Part shown: one piece after another, positions 9,705 through 17,464 of the stretch
Numbering within the stretch: position 1 is the first letter of the stretch
Layout: each line of letters starts with the position of its first letter
Origin: Bordetella parapertussis
GTDB taxonomy: Bacteria > Pseudomonadota > Gammaproteobacteria > Burkholderiales > Burkholderiaceae_B
Direction: 5' to 3'
Length of the DNA stretch: 64,000 nt
NCBI GenBank assembly: GCA_945895265.1
Contig: CAMDEF010000015.1
Location: 8,966 to 72,965, forward strand
The notes under the pieces: model-generated
Databases searched by the model: none
What the model saw: the letters and a program-made list of their open reading frames with translations, nothing else
Told to the model about the DNA's origin: nothing
Translations under genes and position numbers: made by a program

Positions 9705-10592
9705 ACGCGCTTTTTGCAGAGCCAGACTGGCGCTCAGGATTGTCAAAATGATGACTGCCGCGCCCAATAAGGTGCGCGGCGACGGCTCTTGACTGAAAAA
9801 CCACCAGGCAAAGGCAATCGCGTAAATGGGCTCAAGGGCCACCACCAGCCCAGCACTGCGAGCCGGCAAATGACGCAAACTCGACACAAACAAAAGATGC
9901 GCCAAGCCAGTACAGAGCACACCCAGTGCTGCCACCCAGAGCCAATTGGTCACGCTAATTTGCCCAAGCGAGGTCACGACCCAGGGCGACATCACCAAAA
10001 AAACCACCGCATTTTGCAGCCCAGCCACAGCAAACGCGTTGACCTCAGACAAATAGCGCCGGTTCAGTACCGCCAACACACCAAAACTCGCCCCGGACAG
10101 TAAGCCCCAAAGTAAGCCCTCAGTGCCCAAATTTGACAGCTCAAACGAGGGGGTAATGAGCAGCAACCCAAGGCTGACAAGCCACAGACGCACCCATTCA
10201 GCGCGGGTGACCGTCTCGCGCAGCAGGCCCCACTCAATGAGCGTAATGAAGGCCGGGAAACTGGCAAAACCTAGCGTCGCGATCGCGATGCCACCCACTT
10301 TGACCGAAATAAAAAAAGTGACCCAGTGCAACGCCAGGATCGCGCCAGAGCAAAGTAACGCCACCCAGCGCCCGTGACCCAAGACACTTAAACGCGGTTG
10401 CTTGAGAAACAGTCGCCCAAACAGGGCCAACGCCAAAACAGCAAACGCCGCCCTGCCCCAAGTAATAAAAGCCGGATCGGCTGTGATCAACTCGCCCAAC
10501 ACACCCGTGGCACCGAACAAGACCGCTACCAGGTGAACCGCAAACAAAGACTGGGTTCGGGTCAATCTGGCCAGCCCAGGGGCGCAGCCCAT
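9702..10592 (-). CDS. EamA/DMT-family membrane transporter
   Basis: A protein of about 296 residues with ten predicted hydrophobic segments arranged as two EamA repeats (around residues 20-140 and 155-290), the pattern of drug/metabolite transporter (RhaT/YdcZ/YedA-like) exporters. Substrate is not evident. The frame begins with an ATG at 10592, inside the upstream racemase-like gene. A TTG at 10565, which overlaps that gene's TGA (TTGA), would give a 287-residue protein starting at TRTQSLFAV and is equally plausible. Either way it is translationally linked to the racemase gene. An exporter coupled to a racemase/hydantoinase-type enzyme may handle an amino-acid-like metabolite (inference). 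Confidence 0.85.
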   Translation of the reverse strand: MGCAPGLARLTRTQSLFAVHLVAVLFGATGVLGELITADPAFITWGRAAFAVLALALFGRLFLKQPRLSVLGHGRWVALLCSGAILALHWVTFFISVKVGGIAIATLGFASFPAFITLIEWGLLRETVTRAEWVRLWLVSLGLLLITPSFELSNLGTEGLLWGLLSGASFGVLAVLNRRYLSEVNAFAVAGLQNAVVFLVMSPWVVTSLGQISVTNWLWVAALGVLCTGLAHLLFVSSLRHLPARSAGLVVALEPIYAIAFAWWFFSQEPSPRTLLGAAVIILTILSASLALQKAR

Positions 10593-11299
10593 CCTGTGTA
10601 GGTTTTGCGCAGCGGCGTTGCATAATCGCCGCGCTTACTTGTGCCTAAGCCCAAGGCAGCCAAGGCCTCGGCAAACTTGACGGCAACTGAGACGCCATCA
10701 ATCACGGGCACGCCCAGGCGCTCAGTGAGGGTGTGGCAAAGTGCAGACATGCCAGCACAGCCCAGCACAATGGCACCACTGCGATCGCGGGCCAAGGCTT
10801 CGCGGGCGACGTCTTCAATTTGACGCGTCAGCGGCTCGCCACCATCTTCTAGATCCAACACAGCGATGTCGGTGCCGTGCACCCCACGACACTGGTGTTC
10901 AAACCCATACCGTTGCACCAGACGCTCAGCAATGATGCAAGTACGTGTCATGGTTGTAACAACTGAAAATCCGGTTGCAAGCATGCTGGCGGCATGAAAC
11001 GCCGCCTCGGCGATGCCCAATACTGGTGCCTGCGTCGCTTCGCGGGCCGCTTCTAATCCCGGGTCGCCAAAGCAGGCAATCACAATCGCATCTGGGCGTT
11101 GCGCTTGAGCGAGCCGCACTTGTTCGGCCACACCCGCAGCCGCAAAGGCTTCGTCGTAATGCCCCTCAATAGAAAGCGGGCCAAAACTAGGGTGCACGGC
11201 AATGATTTGGGTGCCAGCGGCGGCAACCGCCTGAGCGCTTTGGGCGATCCCGTCTGTCATGGCATCGGAGGTATTAGGGTTAATAAGGAGTAGTTTCAT
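10562..11299 (-). CDS. Aspartate/glutamate/hydantoin racemase family protein
   Basis: A 245-residue protein of the Asp/Glu/hydantoin racemase superfamily. The N terminus MKLLLINPNTSDAMT is the typical first strand and loop of hydantoin racemases. The two catalytic cysteines of the family are at IACFGDPGL (about residue 76) and VLGCAGMS (about residue 181), so it should be catalytically competent. These enzymes invert a C-alpha centre by a two-base Cys/Cys mechanism. Candidate substrates are 5-substituted hydantoins, allantoin or an amino acid. It is first in a two-gene unit with the EamA transporter. It is divergent from the sigma-54-controlled ABC transporter 360 bp away, which hints at shared nitrogen-source control (inference). 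Confidence 0.85.
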   Translation of the reverse strand: MKLLLINPNTSDAMTDGIAQSAQAVAAAGTQIIAVHPSFGPLSIEGHYDEAFAAAGVAEQVRLAQAQRPDAIVIACFGDPGLEAAREATQAPVLGIAEAAFHAASMLATGFSVVTTMTRTCIIAERLVQRYGFEHQCRGVHGTDIAVLDLEDGGEPLTRQIEDVAREALARDRSGAIVLGCAGMSALCHTLTERLGVPVIDGVSVAVKFAEALAALGLGTSKRGDYATPLRKTYTGWAAPLGWPD

Positions 11300-11344
11300 T
11301 TTGAAAGGTCGGTTAACTTTGCTAACTCATACAAGCATTATGTT

Positions 11345-11400
11345 GCACCAAATTGGACAACAATGCCCCAGAATTAAGTCTTTGCGCACCAACAAGTTGC
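11345..11400 (+). promoter_or_regulatory. Two NtrC-like upstream sites
   Basis: GCACC-AACAA-GTTGC at 11386-11400 matches the NtrC dyad GCACC-N5-GGTGC at nine of ten positions. At 11345-11359, GCACC-AAATT-GGACA keeps only the left half and part of the right. They lie about 120-170 bases upstream of the sigma-54 core promoter at 11518, the usual distance for enhancer sites. The assignment to NtrC rather than another sigma-54 activator is inference. Confidence 0.45.
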
Positions 11401-11517
11401 ATGAAGTAAAAATCACCCTAAATGAGCGTTGGATTTGACCCAATACTTACGCACAGAATTTCTTGGTGGTGATCAGTTTGGCGATTCATTTTAAGCAACT
11501 AGCAGCCTAAGCATACA

Positions 11518-11533
11518 TGGCACGCTAATTGCT
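11518..11533 (+). promoter_or_regulatory. Sigma-54 promoter (-24/-12) for the peptide ABC operon
   Basis: TGGCACG-CTAA-TTGCT is an essentially perfect match to the RpoN consensus TGGCACG-N4-TTGCW, with exactly ten bases between the invariant GG (11519-11520) and GC (11531-11532). Transcription should start near 11544, giving a leader of about 115 bases before the ATG at 11660. The 11300-11660 gap holds this promoter and the NtrC-like sites; no small gene is seen in it. Confidence 0.85.
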
Positions 11534-11659
11534 TAAGATGATACAACGAGGTTGCAGTTTTTTTCTAGTGGTCAGCGATCTCGGTGGACATAAACGGGTA
11601 AAAAAATTTTATTCAATTACTTTGCCACGAATTCAGTCATTCAATCCTTCGGAGAATCC

Positions 11660-13309
11660 ATGAAAAAGTCTTTTTTGCGCATGTCGCTAATAGCTAGTGT
11701 ATTGGCCGCAGCCTTTGCTCAACCCGTGTTGGCACAGAATAAAACTCTGACAATCGCCATGACAGCCGCAGATATCCCCAGAACCTTGGGGCAGCCTGAT
11801 CAAGGCTTTGAAGGCAACCGGTTTACCGGTATCCCAATGTATGACTCACTCACACAGTGGGATTTATCGAAAGCGGACGCAGCCAGCGTCGTGATTCCTG
11901 GTGTTGCGCTGTCATGGGCAGTTGATGCCACGGACAAAACCAAATGGATTTTCAAATTGCGCCCTGGCGTGAAGTTTCATGATGGTTCGGCGTTCAATGC
12001 TGACGCGGTCGTCTGGAACGTGCAAAAGGTTTTGGACAAGAGCGCAGCCCATTTTGACGCTAGCCAAGTCGGCGCAACCGCCTCGCGTATGCCCACCTTG
12101 CGCAGTGCCAAAAAAATTGATGATATGACCGTGGAACTCACCACGAGCGAGCCCGATTCGTTTTTGCCCATCAACTTGACCAACTTGTTTATGGCTTCGC
12201 CAGCCAAGTGGGACCAAAAGCTTAAGGCTGTTCCGGCCACAGTGACTGACCCAGCCGAGCGTGCCAAGCAAGCCTGGACCGCCTTTGCCGCCGACGCCTC
12301 GGGCTCTGGCCCCTTTAAAATGGCTCGTTTTGTACCGCGTGAGCGCTTAGAGCTTGTTGCCAACAAAGACTACTGGGATGCCAAGCGCGTACCGAAAATT
12401 GACCGCGTGGTGATGATTCCAATGCCCGAGGCCAATGCACGCACAGCCGCACTGCTTTCAGGCCAAGTTGACTGGATTGAAGCCCCCTCCCCCGATGCGA
12501 TGCCGCAGATTAAGCAACGCGGCTTTACCATCTATAGCAATCCACAACCCCACGTGTGGCCCTGGCAGCTGTCTTTTGCTGACGGCTCGCCTTGGCTAGA
12601 CAAGCGCGTGCGTCAGGCCGCTAACTTGTGCGTTGACCGCGCTGGCTTGAAGACCTTGCTCGGTGAGATGATGGGCATCCCCAAGGGCACCTTCCCGCCC
12701 GGGCACCCTTGGTTTGGCACCCCAACGTTTGACATCAAGTACGACCCTGCAGCCGCCAAAAAACTGATGGCAGACGCAGGCTACTCGGCTGGCAAGCCAA
12801 TGAAGACGAAAGTGCAAATCTCGGCCTCTGGCTCAGGCCAGATGCAACCCTTACCCATGAACGAGTTTGTACAACAGTCGCTCAAACAGTGTTTCTTTGA
12901 CATCCAGTTTGATGTGATCGAATGGAACACCATGTTTAACAGCTGGCGCTTGGGTGCTAAAGATGCAGCAGCCAACGGCGCGACCGCGACCAACGTCAGC
13001 TTCTCGGCAATGGATCCGTTTTTCGCCATGGTTCGTTTCTCAAGCACCAAGGCGTTTCCGCCCGTTTCAAACAACTGGGGTTATTTTGGCAGCCCCGAGA
13101 TTGAGCAATTAGTGACAAATGCTCGCACAAACTTTGACGAAAAAGGCCGTGACGAGGCCTTAGCAAAGCTACACGCTAAGATCGTTGACGAAGCCGCTTT
13201 CGTCTGGATCGCACATGACGTGGGCCCACGTGCAATGAGCAAGAAAGTCAAAAACGTTGTTCAGCCAAAGAGTTGGTTTATTGATATCGCAACGATGACA
13301 AAAGACTAA
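11660..13309 (+). CDS. ABC transporter periplasmic substrate-binding protein, family 5 (peptide type)
   Basis: A 549-residue solute-binding protein. Signal peptide: positive MKKSF, hydrophobic stretch, cleavage after VLAQ near residue 26. Body of the DppA/OppA family: LRPGVKFHDGSAFNADAVVWNVQ is the family signature, and the length is typical. It should capture di- or oligopeptides, or a peptide-like or glutathione-like compound, and deliver them to the two permeases downstream. The start is supported by GGAGA eight bases upstream. A sigma-54 promoter lies 130 bases upstream. A strong terminator separates it from the permease genes, so the binding protein is likely made in excess over the membrane parts. 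The ligand cannot be read from sequence. Confidence 0.92.
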   Translation: MKKSFLRMSLIASVLAAAFAQPVLAQNKTLTIAMTAADIPRTLGQPDQGFEGNRFTGIPMYDSLTQWDLSKADAASVVIPGVALSWAVDATDKTKWIFKLRPGVKFHDGSAFNADAVVWNVQKVLDKSAAHFDASQVGATASRMPTLRSAKKIDDMTVELTTSEPDSFLPINLTNLFMASPAKWDQKLKAVPATVTDPAERAKQAWTAFAADASGSGPFKMARFVPRERLELVANKDYWDAKRVPKIDRVVMIPMPEANARTAALLSGQVDWIEAPSPDAMPQIKQRGFTIYSNPQPHVWPWQLSFADGSPWLDKRVRQAANLCVDRAGLKTLLGEMMGIPKGTFPPGHPWFGTPTFDIKYDPAAAKKLMADAGYSAGKPMKTKVQISASGSGQMQPLPMNEFVQQSLKQCFFDIQFDVIEWNTMFNSWRLGAKDAAANGATATNVSFSAMDPFFAMVRFSSTKAFPPVSNNWGYFGSPEIEQLVTNARTNFDEKGRDEALAKLHAKIVDEAAFVWIAHDVGPRAMSKKVKNVVQPKSWFIDIATMTKD

Positions 13310-13321
13310 TTTTTTTGCGAC

Positions 13322-13362
13322 TACGGCGGCACCACGAATCGTGGTGCCGCCGTATTTATTTT
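13322..13362 (+). terminator. Strong intrinsic terminator or attenuator between binding protein and permease genes
   Basis: A perfect 14-bp stem (TACGGCGGCACCAC / GTGGTGCCGCCGTA), closed further by one G-C pair around an AAT loop, is followed by TTTATTTTG. It sits 12 bases after the stop of the binding-protein gene and 60 bases before the permease ATG. Confidence 0.88.
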
Positions 13363-13422
13363 GTCTGATCACCATCGTCAAGTGTCAACGATCGATTTAA
13401 AGATTTTTTAAAGGCTGTTTGT

Positions 13423-14376
13423 ATGCTGAGCTTTATGTTCCAACGGGTTTTATACACCTTGCCCATTATGTTTGGCGTGGCGCTGGTGTGTTTCGCGCTC
13501 GTGCACTTGGCTCCGGGCGATCCACTTGTATCGATCATGCCACCCGATGCCTCGCAAGAGTTGCAAAAACAGTTGATGGAGATCTATGGCTTTAATAAGT
13601 CTTATCCTGAACAATTTTTTCGGTGGGGTTGGCGCGCGCTGCAAGGTGACTTAGGGACCTCGATTGCTAGTGGCCGGCCTGTCACGAGCGAAGTCATGCG
13701 TGCGGTGCACAACACCTTTAGGCTAGCAGCCATAGCAACGCTAATTGGTTTTATTTTTGGCTGTTTATTCGGCTTTGTAGCCGGCTATTTTCAAAACTCT
13801 TGGGTAGATAAAGCGGCATCCCTGACCTCGGTCTTGGGTGTCAGCGTGCCGCATTACTGGCTCGGCATGGTGCTTGTGATCATTTTCAGTTCACTGCTGA
13901 TGTGGTTGCCACCCAACGGCGCTGGGCCCGGCGGCTCGTCAGACTGGCAATGGAACTGGGAGCACATCAAGCACTTGGTCTTACCTGCGATCACGATGAG
14001 CGTGATCCCGATGGGTATTATCTCGCGCACAGTGCGTGCGCTTGTCGCAGAAATTTTGTCGCAAGAATTTATCGTCGGCCTGAAAGCAAAGGGGTTGACC
14101 AACATTGGGATTTTCATGCATGTGGTTAAAAATGCAGCCCCGACAGCCCTGGCCGTGATGGGTTTGCAACTGGGCTACCTGCTGGGCGGCTCGATCTTGA
14201 TCGAAACCGTATTCTCGTGGCCTGGCACAGGCTTTTTACTAAACTCTGCCATTTTTCAACGAGACCTGCCTTTGCTGCAAGGGACAATTCTCGTACTCGC
14301 CACTTTCTTTGTCGTTCTCAACATGATTGTCGATATTATTCAGACCATGCTTGACCCACGTATCGCGCGAGGCTGA
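13423..14376 (+). CDS. ABC transporter permease, DppB/OppB type
   Basis: A 317-residue integral membrane protein starting MLSFMFQRVLYTLPIMFGV, the usual first helix of DppB-type permeases, followed by the conserved periplasmic LAPGDPL segment and five more helices. The cytoplasmic EAA loop, which docks to the ATPases, is in the FIVGLKAKGLTNIGI region (around residue 210). It ends with the family-typical IIQTMLDPRIARG. It forms the import channel together with the next permease. The following gene starts four bases after its stop, so the two are co-translated. Confidence 0.93.
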   Translation: MLSFMFQRVLYTLPIMFGVALVCFALVHLAPGDPLVSIMPPDASQELQKQLMEIYGFNKSYPEQFFRWGWRALQGDLGTSIASGRPVTSEVMRAVHNTFRLAAIATLIGFIFGCLFGFVAGYFQNSWVDKAASLTSVLGVSVPHYWLGMVLVIIFSSLLMWLPPNGAGPGGSSDWQWNWEHIKHLVLPAITMSVIPMGIISRTVRALVAEILSQEFIVGLKAKGLTNIGIFMHVVKNAAPTALAVMGLQLGYLLGGSILIETVFSWPGTGFLLNSAIFQRDLPLLQGTILVLATFFVVLNMIVDIIQTMLDPRIARG

Positions 14377-14380
14377 ACCC

Positions 14381-15274
14381 ATGTTGAACATTACGGTCGA
14401 TACTAAAAAAATTCCGTCACTCGATATTGAACGCTCGGCTGGCTATTGGCAAAACGTGATGTCACGCCTAGTGCGTGACAAGGTTGCTATGTTTGCCGCC
14501 TTCGTCATTTTGTGTCTGTTAGTTATGGCCGTCTTGGGTCAATGGATCACCCCAGCAGATCCCTATGCCGCCTCAATCATGAAGCGACTCAAACCCATCG
14601 GCTTCGAAGGCTACCCCTTGGGCACCGACGAGTTAGGCCGTGACATGCTATCTCGCTTAATGGTGGGCGCACGGCTGTCTCTTTTTATGGGGATCACGCC
14701 AGTACTACTGGCGTTTGTGATTGGCTCAACCATCGGCATTATCGCGGGCTACGCGGGTGGCATGCTCAACACCTCGATCATGCGTACGATTGATGTGTTT
14801 TATGCCTTTCCGTCGGTGCTGTTGGCCATCGCGCTGTCTGGGGTGCTGGGCACAGGCATCACGAATTCGTTGATCTCACTGACCATCGTTTTCATACCGC
14901 CGATCGCACGGGTGGCCGAAAGCGTGACGACCCAAATCCGAAGCCGTGACTTTGTTGAAGCCGCGCGCGCTTCAGGGGCTAACGCCCTGACGATTATTCG
15001 AGTGCATGTCTTGGGTAACGTGCTAAGCCCAATCTTCGTCTACTCAACCAGCTTGATTGCGGTCTCAATGATCCTGGCGTCTGGCCTGAGCTTTTTAGGC
15101 TTAGGAGTGAAACCGCCCGAGCCTGAGTGGGGTTTGATGCTCAACACCTTACGCACTGCCATTTATGTACAACCGTGGATTGCCGCTTTACCTGGTGTCA
15201 TGATCTTCATCACCTCAATCGCCTTTAACCTGCTGTCGGATGGATTGCGCTCAGCCATGGAGATCAAGAACTGA
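14381..15274 (+). CDS. ABC transporter permease, DppC/OppC type
   Basis: Second permease of the importer, 297 residues from the ATG at 14381. The frame extends back to 14327 inside the previous gene, but the ATG just after that gene's stop is the natural start. It shows the family hallmarks: a cytoplasmic N terminus, then DKVAMFAAFVILCLLVMAVL as first helix, HPLG-like LGTDELGRDMLSRL, the EAA loop EAARASGANALTIIRVHVL, and the C-terminal YVQPWIAALPGVMIFITSIA segment. Its stop overlaps the next ATG by one base. Confidence 0.93.
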   Translation: MLNITVDTKKIPSLDIERSAGYWQNVMSRLVRDKVAMFAAFVILCLLVMAVLGQWITPADPYAASIMKRLKPIGFEGYPLGTDELGRDMLSRLMVGARLSLFMGITPVLLAFVIGSTIGIIAGYAGGMLNTSIMRTIDVFYAFPSVLLAIALSGVLGTGITNSLISLTIVFIPPIARVAESVTTQIRSRDFVEAARASGANALTIIRVHVLGNVLSPIFVYSTSLIAVSMILASGLSFLGLGVKPPEPEWGLMLNTLRTAIYVQPWIAALPGVMIFITSIAFNLLSDGLRSAMEIKN

Positions 15275-16344
15275 TGAATACCTCTTTATCCGATCAAGTT
15301 GATGTGGGTGGTACCGCGCAGCCGCTGCTAATGGTGAAGAACCTCATCAAACACTTTGCACTGAAAAAAGATCTTCTAGGCAAAGGCGGTGGCGTTGTTC
15401 GCGCGGTTGATGGCATTGATTTCATGGTGCGCAAGGGCGAAACCCTTGGTGTTGTCGGCGAATCAGGCTGTGGTAAATCCACTACGGCAAGACTGTTAAT
15501 GAATTTAATCATCGCTGATCATGGCGACATTATTTTTGATGGCCAGTCCGTCGGCAGTCGTGATCTCAGCCTGAAAGAGTTCAGACGTCAGGCGCAAATG
15601 GTATTTCAAGACAGTTACGCCTCGTTGAACCCACGTTTAACGATTGAGGACTCAATCGCCTTTGCGCCTCAAGTACACGGCGTCAGTAAAAATGATGCCA
15701 TCGCACGGGCGCGCGATTTGTTGCAACGTGTCGGTCTAGACCCCAAGCGTTTTGCCGAGCGCTATCCACACGAACTGTCGGGCGGGCAGCGACAACGCGT
15801 CAACATTGCGCGGGCGCTTGCCCTGCAATCACGCCTGATTATTTTGGATGAAGCTGTCTCTGCTCTCGATAAATCGGTCGAGGCGCAGGTGCTCAATCTT
15901 TTGTTGGATCTCAAAGAAGAATTCAAACTCACCTACGTGTTTATTAGCCACGATCTTAATGTCGTGCGCTATATCTCGGATCGAGTCATGGTGATGTATC
16001 TGGGCCAAGTCGTCGAAATTGGCGACTGCGAAACGCTGTTTAACTCGCCGCGTCACCCCTACACGCGTGCACTGCTCTCCTCAGTGCCCTCAATGGACCC
16101 CGACAATCGAACCGAGACGCCTCCGCTGGCGGGCGATCCTCCCAATCCCATCAATCCGCCCTCTGGCTGTCGTTTTCATACTCGCTGTGCTCAGGCGCAG
16201 CCTATCTGCTCAACAAAAATGCCGCCCTTAGTCTCAAGCAAAGATGGCCAGGGCGTCGCCTGTTGGATTCATGTCGAAAACAGCGGCCATTCGCAAGCCG
16301 TTTCAACTCAGCAAGCCGTTTCAAATCATCAAGGGGCAGCATGA
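15274..16344 (+). CDS. ABC transporter ATP-binding protein, DppF/OppF type
   Basis: A 356-residue nucleotide-binding subunit: Walker A GESGCGKST (about residue 66), signature LSGGQRQR (about 169), Walker B LIILDEAVSALD (about 188), switch His in FISHDL. The C-terminal oligopeptide-transporter extension has a cysteine cluster (GCRFHTRCAQAQPICS). The residue after the Walker B Glu is Ala where family members usually have Pro; the catalytic Glu is present. The tail after residue 335 is a Gln/Ser/Val-rich stretch with two near copies of QAVS, unlike the usual end. The ATG overlaps the preceding stop and the next gene begins at an ATGA overlap. Confidence 0.92.
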   Translation: MNTSLSDQVDVGGTAQPLLMVKNLIKHFALKKDLLGKGGGVVRAVDGIDFMVRKGETLGVVGESGCGKSTTARLLMNLIIADHGDIIFDGQSVGSRDLSLKEFRRQAQMVFQDSYASLNPRLTIEDSIAFAPQVHGVSKNDAIARARDLLQRVGLDPKRFAERYPHELSGGQRQRVNIARALALQSRLIILDEAVSALDKSVEAQVLNLLLDLKEEFKLTYVFISHDLNVVRYISDRVMVMYLGQVVEIGDCETLFNSPRHPYTRALLSSVPSMDPDNRTETPPLAGDPPNPINPPSGCRFHTRCAQAQPICSTKMPPLVSSKDGQGVACWIHVENSGHSQAVSTQQAVSNHQGAA

Positions 16345-17336
16345 ACACCACCGAAACCCCCTTTGTCGATATTCGCGACCTCACCGTTACGTTTACAGGT
16401 GGCAAAAGCCCCGTCAAAGCCGTCAACGGCGTCACGCTTGCTGTGAAGCGCGGTGAAGTCGTCGCCCTGATCGGTGAATCTGGTTCAGGCAAGAGCGTCA
16501 CCTTGCGCTCGATCTTGCGCCTACACAACGCTGCACGTTCAAAAATTGAGGGTCAAATTTTAGTTGGCGGTCAAGACGTTGTGCAACTGTCAAGCGGCGC
16601 CTTATCCAGCTTTAGAGGCAAAGTTGCCTCGATGATTTTTCAAGAACCTCTCTTGGCGCTTGACCCGGTGTACACGGTCGGCAGCCAAATCATCGAAGCG
16701 ATCCTGCGGCATGAAAACATCACCCGCGATGCAGCGCGTGCCCGCGCACTTTCATTATTTGAACGCGTACGCATTCCGAGCCCTGAGCGGCGCCTAGATG
16801 CCTACCCGCACGAGATGTCGGGTGGCATGCGTCAACGGGCGATGATCTCGTTGGCTCTAGCCAGTGAACCTCAGTTACTGCTGGCCGACGAACCAACAAC
16901 CGCACTTGATGCCACGGTACAGATCCAAATTTTGTTGTTGTTGCGAGAACTGCAACGCGAGTTGGGGTTGTCAGTGATTTTCGTGACGCATGATATCGGT
17001 GCAGCTGTCGAGGTGGCGGATCGCATCGCTGTGATGTATGCCGGACGTATTGTCGAACAAGGCACGACACGTACGATCATGCGCTCGCCACGACATCCCT
17101 ACACGCGCGCGTTATTGAAAAGCCTGGCGCACGGCGCAGTCAAAAAAGGGACTCGTTTAGAAACGATTTCAGGGTCACCGCCTGATCTGACCAAGCTGCC
17201 CCCGGGCTGCGCCTTTGCCGAGCGCTGTAGCCTGGCAGTTGAATCGTGCAAACAAACCGTACCTGAGCTTGTTTGGCTGACACCAGACCACAGTGCCCGG
17301 TGTTTGCGCACAGAGCAAACTGCTGTCCCTATCTAA
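16341..17336 (+). CDS. ABC transporter ATP-binding protein, DppD/OppD type
   Basis: Second ATPase of the importer, 331 residues from the ATG at 16341, which overlaps the previous stop (ATGA); the longer frame from 16263 lies inside the previous gene and is not needed. Motifs: Walker A GESGSGKSV, signature MSGGMRQR, Walker B LLLADEPTTALD, His switch FVTHDI, then the cysteine-bearing C-terminal extension GCAFAERCSLAVESC. With its DppF-like partner it would form the heterodimeric engine of the transporter. Last gene of the unit. Confidence 0.93.
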   Translation: MNTTETPFVDIRDLTVTFTGGKSPVKAVNGVTLAVKRGEVVALIGESGSGKSVTLRSILRLHNAARSKIEGQILVGGQDVVQLSSGALSSFRGKVASMIFQEPLLALDPVYTVGSQIIEAILRHENITRDAARARALSLFERVRIPSPERRLDAYPHEMSGGMRQRAMISLALASEPQLLLADEPTTALDATVQIQILLLLRELQRELGLSVIFVTHDIGAAVEVADRIAVMYAGRIVEQGTTRTIMRSPRHPYTRALLKSLAHGAVKKGTRLETISGSPPDLTKLPPGCAFAERCSLAVESCKQTVPELVWLTPDHSARCLRTEQTAVPI

Positions 17337-17419
17337 CTTCTGCGACTTGCGCGCACCATACAGAGCGCGCAGGTCAAACATTCACAGCGAGTGGCGCACA
17401 GTCGGGGCAACACCAAAGC

Positions 17420-17448
17420 AGTTCTAAAGAGAAATCATCTTTAGAACT
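17420..17448. terminator. Inverted repeat between the convergent transporter and clpB genes
   Basis: A perfect 11-bp stem (AGTTCTAAAGA / TCTTTAGAACT) with loop GAAATCA lies in the 128-bp gap between two convergent genes. It is symmetrical and could stop transcription in both directions, but neither side has a clean U-run. Confidence 0.5.
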
Positions 17449-17464
17449 CCTCTGTTAGTCAACG

